Assembly: GCF_027887165.1 (NCBI RefSeq)
Contig: NC_077233.1
Location: forward strand, 183,643,114 to 183,707,113
DNA length: 64,000 bases
Direction: 5' to 3'
From: Monodelphis domestica
Taxonomy: Eukaryota > Chordata > Mammalia > Didelphimorphia > Didelphidae
Below the pieces are notes generated by a model that had not been told where the DNA came from, did no database searches, and saw only the letters and a list, made by a program, of their open reading frames with translations. Position 1 is the stretch's first letter; the number at the start of each line of letters is the position of its first letter. Positions 31,262-42,740 of the stretch are shown here, in pieces. The translations under genes were made by a program, and so were the position numbers.

Positions 31262-32300
31262 AGCAACAAACTGGGGAAAAAATTTATAACAAAAATCTAT
31301 GACAGAGGTCTAATTTCTCAAATTTATAAGGATCTAAGTCAACTGTACAAGAAATCAAGCCATTCCCCAATTGACAAATGATCAAGGGATATGAATAGGC
31401 AGTTTTCAGATGAAGAAATCAAAACTATCGATAATTACATGAAAAAGTGTTCTAAATCCCTCCTGATTAGAGAAATGCAAATCAAAACAACTCTGAGGCA
31501 CCACCTCACTCCTAGCAGATTAGCCAATACCACAGTAAAGGAAAGTAATAAAAGTTGGAGGGGATATGGCAAAATTGGGACATTAATGCTTTGCTGGTGG
31601 AGTTGTGAATTGATCTAACCATTCTGAAAGGCAAGTTGGAATTATGCCCAAAGGGCACTAAAAGAATGCATACCCTTTTGTCCATCAATACCATTACTAG
31701 CTTTGTACCCCCAAAGAAATAAAAAAATGTTCATACAATAATATTTATAGCCACACTCTTTGTGGTGACAAAAAAAATACTTGGAAAATGAGGGGGTGTC
31801 CCTCAATTGGAGAAAAGCTGAACAAATTATGGTATATGTTGGTGATGGAATACTACTGTGCTATATAATACATACTGTGCTTCTTGATTTCTATATGAAC
31901 TGGAAAGACTTCCATGAACTGATGCAGAGTGAAATGAGCAGTACCAGGAGAAGGTAATACATCGGAAACATTGTGGAATGATCAAGTGTAATTGTCTTTG
32001 CTAGTAAAAGCAATGCAATGATCCAGGACAACTCTGAGGGACTTATGAGAAAGAACACTATCCACATCTAGAGAAAGAACTGTGCAGAATAAAACATATG
32101 ATTTATCACTTGTTTATACAGGCATAGGGGGTTTTGGTTTTAAAAGATTACTCTCTTATAAAAATGAATAATATAGAAATAGGTATTGAGTGGTACATGT
32201 AAAACCCAGTGGAATTGATCGTCAGCTCCAGGAGTGGGGAGGAAAGGGGGGGGAAGGAAAGAAAATGAATCATCTAATAACAAAAAAATACTTTTAATTA
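31262..32300 (+). mobile_element. L1 LINE 3' end (ORF2 C-terminal ~0.7 kb plus 3' UTR)
   Basis: The frame 31391-31618 reads MNRQFSDEEIKTIDNYMKKC and [20 protein letters not shown], unmistakably L1 ORF2 (human ...[24 protein letters not shown]). Stops and frameshifts follow. The 3' UTR ends in 'taattaattaattgattaat'. Confidence 0.92.
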
Positions 32301-32809
32301 ATTAATTGATTAATTTTAAAGAAAAGGCATTCCCTCTTCTTTGGGGTTTTCATTTAATTAGCTGCAAGATTCTCTCTCTCTTTGCTAACTTTGTTTCTGC
32401 CTTAAATTTCCTGCCAGCATGAGGAATAGTTTCTTTTACCCCATTCTCTCCTTCTCTCAACAAAGCTCCCCTACCCTCAAGCACACACATTTTACATACA
32501 AACCAAGGAAAAGGACTGGATGGAAAAGGCCTCTGGCTGAAATCTTGCCCAGAGTAGGGGAGGGAGAGACTGGGCTAGAAGGAGGCCTATCTTTCTGGGA
32601 GGTTGTACAGGTCCATCTGGTTCCTCTCCTCCAGTCCTCCACCGCCTCCTCTTTTAATTGATATCTTATTAACTCTTATCTCTTTGAACTATTCCAGAGA
32701 ATTACAATGTGGGTTATGATGTGCTGAGTTAAAAAACAAAAGCATGCAAACCCAAAGATGGAAGAGAAAGAAAGGGGATGGAGAAAACGAGAATAAAGAC
32801 TCCAAGGAT

Positions 32810-32810
<1 letters not shown>
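32301..32810. other. Unassigned intergenic sequence
   Basis: No repeat family or gene recognised. Overlapping frames on both strands at 32419-32661 are not convincing. Confidence 0.4.
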
Positions 32811-32811
<1 letters not shown>

Positions 32812-32893
<82 letters not shown>

Positions 32894-33070
32894 GGGAGAG
32901 AGAGAGGGAGGGAGGGAGGGAGGGAAGGAGGGAGAGAGAGGGGGAGAGGAAGGAAGGAAGGAAGGAAGGAAGGAAGGAAGGAAGGAAGGAAGGAAGGAAG
33001 GAAGGAAGGAAGGAAGGAAGGAAGGAAGGAAGGAAGGAAGGAAGGAAGGAAGGAAGGAAGGAAGGAAGGA
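32812..33070. repeat. Compound microsatellite (GA)n then (GGAA)n
   Basis: (GA) at 32812-32890, GGGA/GAGA mix to 32947, then about 30 uninterrupted GGAA repeats at 32948-33070. The Glu/Arg and Lys/Glu/Gly frames through it are artefacts. Confidence 0.97.
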
Positions 33071-33790
33071 GATAGAGAAAATGAGACTATTGATCCCCAG
33101 GATAAAGAGAAAAAAGGGGGGATAGAGAAAATGAGAGTAAAGAGCCCTCAGCCTAGGTGGTTCAAAGGCTAGGTGGATAAAATGAAAGGAAATGTAGAAT
33201 CAAGAGCATCACTAAACTCCTGGGCAGCCCACCTGCAGGAATTCAAGCAGATGAAAAGGGCCTATAGGCTGTTTCTTATCCAAGCCACCCTTCTCCAGTC
33301 TTTACAAGCGTTACCTTTCATAGTCAGCCTGGGAAGGAAAAGTCCCCAGCAGCGCCTGGCAGGCAGGGGGTTTGGCCTGACCAGCCAACAGTCTAGAGGG
33401 GAAATGAGCAAGGACATGGAAAGACCTGGCTAGCAGAGATGGGCGGGCGGGAACTTTGTGCCTTTCATTTGTCATTTTTTAAAGGCAGAATCTGGGGTGT
33501 GCTCCTCTTGCTGGGGGCCCATCCGAAATGCAAAATGACACTGCTTACAGTCAGTCATCTTCATGAGAGAAAAGGCCAGACAGGCTTGCATTCTTTGGAA
33601 GAGCAAATGTTGCCAAATTACAGAGAATAAGCTTGGCTCCAAAGACTAAAAATGAGAAGACACCTCAACTCTTTGGGGAGCTCAGGGAGAGACTGACTGG
33701 TGTGGAGCATTTGCATTTAATGTCAGGGTTGTTGGGTTTTTCTGACTGATAGGTTTTGATTTTTTTTCCCCTTCTTCTTTTTAAAAAATG
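33071..33790. promoter_or_regulatory. Unique stretch, possible regulatory element
   Basis: Repeat-free and moderately complex, with an octamer ATTTGCAT (about 33709-33716) inside 'gtggagcatttgcatttaat'. Nothing coding is seen. A regulatory role is speculative. Confidence 0.3.
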
Positions 33791-33859
33791 CAAAGTATAT
33801 ACAAAATCATTTCTGGAGGGGAAAGCACTTGCAAATGGACATAATCAAGAAAAGCCTCA

Positions 33860-33960
33860 GGCAGAAGGTGACATTTGAGCTATGTCTAGGGAGAGATTGA
33901 GGAGGAGGATTCCGAGAAGGGGAGGTGCTGAGTGAAAATATTCCAGGCTTAGGGGGATTC
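33860..33960 (-). mobile_element. L2 LINE scrap
   Basis: 'tgagctatgtctagggagag' and 'gaaaatattccaggcttagg' fit the complement of L2. Confidence 0.4.
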
Positions 33961-34189
33961 TACTTTGTCAAAGACTAGAATATTCCTCTCAGGGCCTGAT
34001 CAAGGAAAACTAGCTTCTAAAACCGGCCCAAAGCCTTAACTCTTCTGATTCCCAAACCCAGGATTCTTTTCACTATAGCCCTCACCATTCCTGTCCTCAT
34101 TCCGTCCTTCTTGTCTCTTCTAGTAACTTATTCAGAACATGGCACTATGAGGTTCAAATCTCTGCTTTTGGAAGAATTTAATTATAATT

Positions 34190-34595
34190 CATATGAGAAT
34201 CTGCCTCACAACAGCCCTTCAAGATAGGTAATAGGATTACACCCATTTTACAGGGGAGAAAAGGAAGGTATAAGAAATTAAGTAACCTCCTTAAGGTCAC
34301 ACAGTTACTGAGGGTCAAAGCCAAAACCTGACACCTAAAATCTAAGATTTATTATCCAAGATAATAAACATTTGCTGAGTGAAAATTCAAGCATTAAGGA
34401 ATCATGGTATGTAGTTTTTTGAGCTTTGCATTTGGATCCAGGAAGATCTGGGTTCAAATTTAGTGCTTAATATCCAGGTAACTCTAGACAAATCACTACC
34501 TCTCTGGGTTGAGTTTCCTTCTCTGTAAAAGGAAGGGGTTGAATCCAATGACTTCTAAATTTCCTTCTAGATCTAAATATAAGATGCTATGTTCC
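34190..34595 (+). mobile_element. Two MIR/THER1-type SINEs
   Basis: About 34190-34360 ('cacccattttacaggggaga', 'aaggtcacacagttactgag') and about 34405-34595 ('gatctgggttcaaatttagt', 'ggttgaatccaatgacttct'). Confidence 0.7.
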
Positions 34596-35027
34596 TGTCA
34601 ACCCAGAAAAATGTCTCCAGAGAAAAAACATCATGAATGGGAATTTCCAACCCAGCTGAAGAACTTGGGGTCTATTTAAACCTGAAGGAATATAAGCAAA
34701 GAGAAACAACTGCCTGGTTACCTACGGGCTTGGGAAAGAGCCAAGATACCCAGGAGAGACCTAAATATAAGAAGAGAAACTTAGAAGACAAAAAAAAGAT
34801 GTGTAAAATTTAGCTACATCCATCACTCCTATCCTGGGTGCTCAATGGATGCTGTATGGCTTATTGTTCAGTCTGGGACTAGGGTCATTCTGGGAGTTTC
34901 TTGAAGATAAGTTCCCTTTGGACAAAGGTAAATTTAGGGTTTCATAAAACAAAGTTGTCAGTCCCCACCTACATTATTCTTTCAACAAGTATTTATTTAA
35001 CATCCAATGTTTTGTATTCAATCTGGA
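34596..35027. other. Unassigned intergenic sequence
   Basis: No gene or clear repeat. Confidence 0.4.
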
Positions 35028-35041
35028 CATATATATATATA

Positions 35042-35077
<36 letters not shown>

Positions 35078-35078
35078 C
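35028..35078. repeat. (TA)n microsatellite
   Basis: Imperfect TA run, interrupted once by 'tgtaca'. Confidence 0.95.
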
Positions 35079-35660
35079 TATTTAAATTTTTCCTCTCCCT
35101 CCCTCTCCACACCCTCACACTTGAGCAAAAAAGAAAAAAAGGAAGTCTTCATTATGGAAAATATGCATAGTCAAACAGAACAAAAGCTCCCATTGGGCAA
35201 ATCCAAAAATATGTGTCTCATTCTTCATCTTTTCTTAGTTTCAGTCCTTAAACAGAAGAGCAGTGAGTGATAGGCAATCCCGAGTTAAGTGACTTGGTCC
35301 AGGGTCACACAGTGGCTAAGAAATGTCAGAGACCAGATTTGAACCTAGTTCCCTCCTGACTCCAGGCCTGTCACTCTATCCTCCATGCTAACTAGCTATC
35401 CCACTCATTCTTCATCCTGAGTTTTCAAAATTGTCAAAATTGCGTATCTTTGTAAATTGTTCTACAGGTTCTTCTTGCTTTCCTCTGCATCAGTTCAAAG
35501 AGATCTTCCCAGATCCTTTGGAAATGTCCTTTTGTCATTTTTTATGGCACCATAATATTGTCTTCCCTTTGTATGCCATTATTGTTCAGCTTCTCCCCAA
35601 CAGGTGGGTACCCTCTTGGTTTCTAGTTTTTTGGCACTACAAAAAGAACTGCTATAACAT
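35079..35660 (-). mobile_element. L1 LINE 3' end, SINE-interrupted
   Basis: 3' UTR at 35079-35240 ('cctctccctccctctccaca'), ORF2 C-terminal complement at 35405-35660 ('gatcttcccagatcctttgg', 'tgttcagcttctccccaaca'). Older than the copies at 30190 and 61908. Confidence 0.75.
35245..35405 (-). mobile_element. Marsupial tRNA-derived SINE
   Basis: 'cagaagagcagtgagtgata', 'ccagggtcacacagtggcta', 'gctaactagctatcccac'. The flanks 'ctcattcttcatc' (35218) and 'ctcattcttcatcc' (35404) are a clear target-site duplication. Confidence 0.85.
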
Positions 35661-37150
35661 TTGTGTGTGTATATATAGCTATCTATTTATGTATGATTTT
35701 ACTGGCAGAGGGTCTCTTAAGTGAAAACCTCTCTCCACCAATGCAGATCAACAACATGTCTCAAACTGAGGGTCTTAGAGTCACTTGGAGGTGCAGTTCA
35801 TTGTGGATGCATGGCTGCAAGGAGTCAGAAGCAGGGCTTGACCCCACGGCTGCCTGACTCTAAGGTGTACAGTCTATGTGGTAGCCACAAAATCTCTCTT
35901 GTCTTCCCTCTCTAACCAGGCAGCATTCTTCACCTCTCCTCTCCAGAACCAACCCTTCCCCTGAATACCCTTTGGTTAGCTGGCCCCAAGGCCAGGGAAA
36001 ACCAGTTTTGAATGGGTGTGTGGCATTGGGATCTTCAGCTAAGAAACCTAGGATTGTAGACCTGAAAGAGAGTGTTCATCTTAATGAACCAGAACTAAGA
36101 AAGTAGCAATAATAATGGGTCTTTAATGGTGGCGATTGGGGTATCCAAGGTGATAAAATAGTCTTTTGGAGGGGGTGGGGACAACTTGTTCCCTGAAGCT
36201 TGACAAGACAATTGTGGGAGGTTTGGGTGGTCCCGAGTGGGCTTCTCTTCTTTAGATTTTAATGTCCTCTAAATTCAGGCCTTCTCTGCAAGAGAGATTA
36301 ATTTCTGGGAAAGAAGCAAGACCAATTCACAGTCAATTCAGTCATTATCAGTTTTAGCACCTGGAGGACAGAGTCACTTGGAAGATCTCTGCAAATAAGG
36401 TTTTTGAGACCTTGCAAATCAACTCTTCTAACACCCCCTATTTCCTGGTGAAGTAACTGAGGCACTGAGATGATTTGGCTTGCCCTAAGCCAAAACTAAA
36501 TGAAATCAGAGATCCTTAATCTCTTTTGTGTCCGAGACCACTTAGGCAGGGAAACCCAAGGATTCCTTACTTACATTCACAACTGAAGGAAATTCTCCAG
36601 TGCCTTGGAAGTTAGTGAAAACAGAGACATCATTTTTCCCTTCCAAGTTCCTGGAAGCCCTGAACTCTCTTCTCCCTTGTTCACAGAGCCCAGTAAAAGC
36701 CCTGGCTTGAAGTCTTCTGTGTCTCTCTGAATAGGCTTAAGACTGCAGCTCTCCAGACATATCATGGCACCGTAGAAATGTAATATTTCTGTAGTTCATC
36801 AAAGAGCCTTCCAAAGCTTCAGCTTTCCTGTGGAAATCTGGACGTTTCCACACTGGAGCCAGTGCAATTACGGAAATCCAAGGAATCTGATTACCTGGGG
36901 CAAGGATAGCTGGGATAGTATCTGTGTGTTGAATCTGGAAATTGGGAACAGATCAGAGGGTGGGGAGAAAATTTTTTATAGAAAAAGAGGGAGGAAAGAT
37001 GGGGCAGAAGGTTAAGAAAACGGAACTAAAGTTTGGGTGGATCATTTTCTTTTCAAATGCTTTCCTTCTCCGCCCTTACCTTATCAGTGATGGAGAGAAG
37101 GTGCTTCCAACATGGCTAAGATAGGGAGACTCAGTCAATAAAATGAAAAA
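35660..37150. other. Mostly unassigned sequence
   Basis: Contains a MIR-like scrap near 36420-36500 ('gaagtaactgaggcactgag') and otherwise nothing recognisable. Frames up to 64 codons show no domain. Confidence 0.4.
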
Positions 37151-37154
37151 TCAA

Positions 37155-37440
37155 ACACTTTTTGGTCAAGTCACTTACCCCCCATTTCCTAGCCCTTCAT
37201 GCTCTTCTGCCTGGAAACTAATCCATAGCATTAGTTCTAAGACACAAAGGTAAAGATTAAAAAAATAAGTTGTGAGTGGGAAAAAATCACTAGGATTGAA
37301 ATCAGAGGATCTGAGTTCAATTTCCTTCTTATATTTAATGTTCCAATGACTTTTAGCAAGTTCTTGTCACATCTCTCTGGGCCTAAGACCCTCCAGTAAG
37401 CCAGCGAGCAATCAGGACCTCTCTGGGCATCTAGTCTGCC
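37155..37440 (+). mobile_element. Truncated marsupial SINE followed by a MIR remnant
   Basis: SINE 3' part 37155-37265 ('ggtcaagtcacttacccccc', 'gacacaaaggtaaagattaa'). MIR about 37275-37400 ('gatctgagttcaatttcctt', 'cacatctctctgggcctaag'). Confidence 0.75.
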
Positions 37441-37479
37441 CTGCCCTCCTTTGATATCAGAAAGATCCAAAATAAACAT

Positions 37480-37720
37480 TAATGTGGCACCTGCTAGGTT
37501 TCAAGTATTGTGTAAAAAAAAAAGACAAGAAAATCTCATTTGCTCCTAAAAACAACCCTGTGAAATAGGTGCTATTATTAACCTCATTTTACGGATGTGG
37601 AAACTGAGGCAGAGGTTAAGCCCAATGTCACATAGCTGTAAATATCTCTGACTATATTTGAACTGAGGTCTTCTTGATTCTGGGCTCTGTCCTCTATCCC
37701 CTTCACCATCTGCTGCCCCT
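37480..37720 (+). mobile_element. MIR/THER1-type SINE
   Basis: 'ggtgctattattaacctcat', 'cggatgtggaaactgaggca', 'actgaggtcttcttgattct'. Confidence 0.7.
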
Positions 37721-37739
37721 CCACCCCCTTGGAACACCA

Positions 37740-38065
37740 AGTTCCATCCCTTCTGGGGCAGTTAATCTGCTCAGTTTTGAAACTCTGCCCTGGGCTAAGA
37801 TGTGCAGAATGAAAAATGAAAGTGAATAGACTCAGTTACTCTATCTACCTCGACCCAGACCAGGCTTCAAATCCTATCTAATAAGAAACATTTCATTCTA
37901 TTAGGCTCTTGGCCATCAGTTTCCTCTCCCTGGTTTTTCACCTCTCACTTATTCTGTCAGTCTCTAGACTTTTAACTTGCCAGTCCACCATTCACCTCTA
38001 GGTATTGTTTGCCCCTGCCCCATCTGATTTCTTTCCCTCAATTGATGATTTCTTGTTTACATATA

Positions 38066-38096
<31 letters not shown>

Positions 38097-38380
38097 ATAA
38101 ACATACTTTTTAAAGAAAAAATTTTAAATTAAAAAATAATTATATATATTTATTTTTAATTTTTTAATTTAAAAAATTAAATATATAACTGCTTAGCACC
38201 TAGGAGATATTTTATACATGCTTTTTAAAATTCATTCATCTATAAAATGAAGGAATTGGATTAATGGTCACTAATGTCCTCTATAACCCTAGTTTGGACA
38301 GAAGTAATTAGTTCTTAGATATTCTTAGTGCAGACAGATCCCCCACAACGCAGAGGGAAGAGAATAAGCATCTATGATAA
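37740..38380. other. AT-rich unassigned sequence
   Basis: (TG)n(TATG)n at about 38065-38098 and an A/T palindrome-like stretch at 38110-38190 ('ttttaatttaaaaaattaaa'). Confidence 0.5.
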
Positions 38381-38384
38381 GCCA

Positions 38385-38580
38385 GGTACTGTGCTAAGCA
38401 CCTTACAAATATTTATCTCATATAATCCTCACAACACTGGGAGGTCGGTGCTATTATTATTCTCATTTTACAGATGAGAAAATTGAGGCAAAGGCTATTA
38501 AGTATTTGAGGCAGGACTTGAATTCAGGTCCTCTTGCCTCTAGGTCCATCATTCTGTCCTCTGCCCTCTAGCTGCCTCGT
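38385..38580 (+). mobile_element. MIR-type SINE
   Basis: 'caggtactgtgctaagcacc', 'ctcatataatcctcacaaca', 'cagatgagaaaattgaggca' are the most MIR-like in the window. Confidence 0.8.
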
Positions 38581-39720
38581 AGGTCTCTGCCATCTGTCTG
38601 CTGTTTGGGTTACCAGCAGAGTCTGGGTCTCAGAAGAAGCAGGAAATATCTGGATAAGACCCCTACCTCATTTCCCTCTGGAAAAGCACCTGGTCAGCCA
38701 GTCATCAGGATGTGGTGACTCAGGAGATAGGTACCTGCAGTCTCAGGCCCCTAACAAGTCTGACTACACTTGTCTGGGTTCTTTTATGTCCCCAGATCAG
38801 AAAAATGCATCTGAGAAGCTGGGACTGAACCAGGTTGAATTTGGGGAAGAAGTTGTCTCAGGAAAGCTTCATCAGGAAACCACTGGTCCAATCACAGAGC
38901 CAAAATCTGCCTCCTGGCAACTATGATCCATAGCTCCTCATTCTGTCCTCTGGCACTGAGCAGAAAGAGCACATCAAACCCCTCTTTTACTCAGCAGCAC
39001 TGCAAATATTTGAAGGCAGGAATCATGTCCACCCATGGTCAGCTCTTCTGGCTAAACATCCTTAGTTGCCTCATATGATCTTTACTCATCTGTAGCCAGT
39101 TTACCCATAGCCATCTGTAGGCAGGGAAGAATTTTTTATGAGCCTTTACCAGTGCTACTGGTCAAGATTATCTTTATATGTGGAACAGGCAGTCATGTCC
39201 CTGGTATGCATTGAGGAATATATAAAAGAAAAGCCTTTATCTTCCTCAATGGTCTGTCTCTAATACCTAAGATTCTTCCATTAATTATTTATTCCTTAGG
39301 AGGAATATTGTGCCACTTCTGGATGGTTCCTTTGGAATATAAATTCCCTGACCCATTAAGGTCTCCTTGAGCCTTGAACTTGGTGGTAGTAGAAAGGGGG
39401 CTACTGAGAGAGAAAATAGGGACTTTGGGAAATGGGAGGAGGCTACCAAAGATGAATGTTTCTTCCTTCCAATTTTATGGAGGGGCCTTGTGGTTGCCCT
39501 CTGAAACCCCAGCCTTGGATCACTCCCATCATCCACTGCCTTCCCTCCTATATGTATGCTATTGAATAAAGCAAGAAAAAGTCACAACACTATGTTGACT
39601 AGGTCCACCATGTATCTATGTCATATAAATTCAACTGAGCCTTCACTGCTATTAGGCAATTCTTTTATACTTCTCTAATTAACTGGCTATCTCATGCTCT
39701 GCAAGAGTTTTTACAAATCT
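38581..39720. other. Unassigned intergenic sequence
   Basis: The open frame 38534-38926 begins inside the MIR and shows no domain. Nothing else recognised. Confidence 0.4.
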
Positions 39721-40285
39721 TTTTTTTTTCATTCCTCCTTGAGCCTCCCATGACTGTCCTTGCCCCTATCCTCTCAGCTGAGAACCTTGTCTCATATTTA
39801 ACTGAAAAAAAAAAATGAAGCTATTGGTAGAAAGGTATCTCCTCTCCCCTACTCATCTCACATGGCTCAGATGGCTTCTGTCACTCTTTCCTCCTTGACT
39901 CCTATCTCACATGGAGAGGCCACTATATGTACAAGTGGTCTCATTCCATCAAATCTTCTCCAGCAAAGTGCCCTCTTTAGCACCCCCACTCTTCCACTTA
40001 TCGTCAATCTCTGCTTTCTACTGGCTGCTTTCCCACTGCCTACAAATGTGTCCTTGGCTCTTCCTTCCTCAAAAAACCTTCCTTTGATTCATCCATCCTT
40101 GATGGGATATCTATCATCCTATATCTCTCTTCCCTTTTATGGCTAAATCCCTCCAGAGGGCCATCTACAACAACAGGCATCTCTACTTCCTTTTCTCTCC
40201 CTCTCTTTTTAACCCTCTACCCTCTGACTTCTGACCTCATTGTTCCACTGAAATAATGGTAGTCCAAAATTACCAATGATCTCTT

Positions 40286-40451
40286 TTTTTTTCCAATTTG
40301 ACTATTTATCTCTATTTTAATGACAAATTTCCACATAAGTTTTCCAAATTTATATGATTCATGTTATCTCCCTCACTTCTTCCCTCCCCCCTCCCAGAGT
40401 TGGCAAGCAATTCATTCTGGGTTGTACAACCCAACACATAAGGACCAGGAT
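40286..40451 (-). mobile_element. L1 3' UTR fragment nested in L2
   Basis: 'cctcacttcttccctccccc' and 'gttggcaagcaattcattct' are the L1 3' UTR. Exact 15-base flanks 'taccaatgatctctt' (about 40272-40286 and 40451-40465) are target-site duplications. Confidence 0.85.
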
Positions 40452-40867
40452 ACCAATGATCTCTTAATTGCTAAATCTAACGGTCTTTTCTCAATCCTCA
40501 ATTCTCCTTGACCTCTCCTCAGCCTTTGGCACTGTTGAATGCCCTCTTCTCCTTAACACCTTCTTTTCTCTAAGTTTCCAAGACACTACTTTATCCTGCT
40601 TCTCCTTCTACCTGTTTGAATGCTCCTTCTCAGTATCCTTCATTGGACCTTTATCCAGATCATGACTACTAACCCTGTGTATCCTGGAGGCCTCAATCCT
40701 GGGGTCACTTTTCTTCTTTCTCCCATCCTAATTCATTTGGTGATCTCACCTGATCCCACAATTTCAGTTACCATCTATGCTGATGATTCTCCAATATACT
40801 TATCCCTCCCCAATCTTTCTCCTGACCTCTCAGTTTGCATCTACAACTGAGGTTTCAAATTGTATTT

Positions 40868-41030
40868 GTCATAGACACATTTTTCAGGCATGTTTAGTAG
40901 GGTTAAGTGACTTACCCAGGGTCACACAGCTAGTAAATGTCTGAGGCTAAATTTGAACTCAGAAAGATGAGTCCTCCTGATTCCAGACCTAGTATGCTAT
41001 CCAGTGTGTCACCTATCTGCCTCCTGCCAT
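40868..41030 (-). mobile_element. MAR1-type SINE, truncated, nested in L2
   Basis: 'ggttaagtgacttacccagg', 'ctgattccagacctagtatg', 'cagtgtgtcacctatctgcc'. Confidence 0.8.
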
Positions 41031-41049
41031 AGATATCTTATTTTATTTT

Positions 41050-41265
41050 ATTTGTTTGTTTTTTTAACCCATACCTTCCATCTTGGAATCAACACTGTGT
41101 GTTGGTTCCAAGGCAGAAGAGTGGTGAGGGTCAGGCGATGGGAGTTAAGTGGCTTTCCCAGGGTCACACAGCTAGGAAGTATCTGAGGTCAAATTTGAAC
41201 CCAGGACCTCCTGTCTCTAGACCTGGCTCTCAATCTACTGAGCTACCTAACTGCCCCCTGCCATA
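41050..41265 (-). mobile_element. Marsupial tRNA-derived SINE nested in L2
   Basis: 'taacccataccttccatctt', 'ggtcacacagctaggaagta', 'tgagctacctaactgccccc'. 'ctgccatagatat' and 'ctgccatagacat' on its two sides are probable target-site duplications. Confidence 0.9.
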
Positions 41266-42257
41266 GACATTTTAAATTTAACATACATATCTAAAACTAA
41301 ACTTATTATCTTTCTGCCCAACTTCTGAACTTCCCAATTACTGTTGAGGGGCACCATTATTCTCCCACTCCCCTAGGGTCTCAACTGAGATATCATCCTC
41401 AACTCCTCACATGCTCTCTCTCACCGCCCTCCCCCCATTTCCATTCTATTGCCCAGACCTGTCAATTTTACTTTTGTAACATGTTGCACATAAACTTCTT
41501 TCTCTTCTTCAACACTGCCACCACCCTGGTGCAGGCACTTATCACCTCACTCTTGGACTATTGCAATAGTTTGCTAGTGGTCTCCTTGCCATAAGTCTCT
41601 CCTTAAGGCAGTCCATCCTCCACGTATAGATTTGAGCATGTTATCCCTCTACTTAATAAACTCCAGTGGCTCCCTAATCATCGCTAGAATCAAATATAAA
41701 ATCCTCTATTTGGCATTCAAAGCCCTTCATACCCAGCTTTCTTCTAACTTCCCAATTTTCTTAACCCTTACTACTATTCCATACATAGTCTGTGATTTAG
41801 TGACACTGATCTCCTGGCTGCTCCTCTGAGAGCAGATCCAGATTCTAGTCATTTTCATTGGTTGTTCCTCCTTTTTGGAATACCTTTTCTCCTCATCTCT
41901 TTCAGTTTCTTCAGTTTCTTGGCTTCTTTCAGGTCCCAGCAATAACCCCATTTTCTATGAGAAGCCTTTCCTGATCCCCCTTATTGCTTGTATTTTCTAT
42001 GTTATCCTTTTCTGTGTTATTTTCTATGTTTCTATGTTTCCCTTTAGACAGGGAACTTCTTGAGAGTAGGAATTATCTTTTGCCTTTCTTTGTATTTTCT
42101 CCCTAGCAATTGATTAACACAGTGTTTGGTATGTAGTAGGTGCTTAAGAAAAGCTTATTAACTGGTTATCTGGCTGCCTCTCCCAGGACCTGTGATGTTA
42201 AAGTGAGAGAGAAAGGATAGATTTCTGTAATCTTAGACCCATTTTGGTCATTGGTGA

Positions 42258-42258
42258 T

Positions 42259-42338
<80 letters not shown>

Positions 42339-42560
42339 TCCTTCTTTCCTTCTTTCTTTCTTTCTTCCTTCCTTCCTTCCTTCCTTCCTTCCTTCCTTTC
42401 CTCCTCCTTTTTTTAAACCCTTACCTTCCACCTTAGAAATAATACCATGTATTGCTTCTAAAGCAGAATGCTAAGGGCTAGGCAATAGGGGTTAAGTGAT
42501 TTGCCCATGGTCACACAGCTGAGAAGTATCTGAGGTCAAATTTGAAGCCAGGGCCTCCTA
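42258..42560 (-). mobile_element. Marsupial SINE with (TTTC)n/(TTCC)n tail expansion
   Basis: (TTTC)n at 42259-42365 and (TTCC)n to 42399 adjoin the tail of a reversed SINE ('aacccttaccttccacctta', 'catggtcacacagctgagaa'). On the minus strand this is a GAAA/GGAA repeat grown from the poly-A tail. Confidence 0.85.
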
Positions 42561-42574
42561 TTCTGTCTTCTTTA

Positions 42575-42740
42575 TGTAATGGAAACATCCTAAAACTCAG
42601 GGATCAGAAGCCTTGGGTGCCAATCCTGACTCAGTTTCTTGCTGCTTGTGTGACTTTCTCTATGTTGCTTTACCAATTGAGGCCTCAATTTTCCTCATAA
42701 TAATAATAAAGGAATAATGGTGATACTAAAAATAGGATTT
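42575..42740 (+). mobile_element. MIR-type SINE
   Basis: 'ccaatcctgactcagtttct', 'ctatgttgctttaccaattg', 'aataataataaaggaataat'. Confidence 0.6.

Larger units (their letters stand above)
39725..42160 (+). mobile_element. L2-type LINE with nested L1, MAR1 and SINE
   Basis: One long old L2-clade element. RT palm 'accatctatgctgatgattc' (VTIYADDSPIYLSLP), RT C-terminal 'ctattgcaatagtttgctag' and 'actccagtggctccctaatc', then 3' end 'ttggtatgtagtaggtgctt'. About 2 kb of L2 once the nested L1 (40286-40451), MAR1 (40868-41030) and SINE (41050-41265) are subtracted. Many stops and frameshifts; dead. Confidence 0.8.

Noticed and set aside
32744-33172. 142-codon Arg/Glu then Lys/Glu/Gly frame
   Set aside because: Produced by the compound (GA)n(GGAA)n tract.
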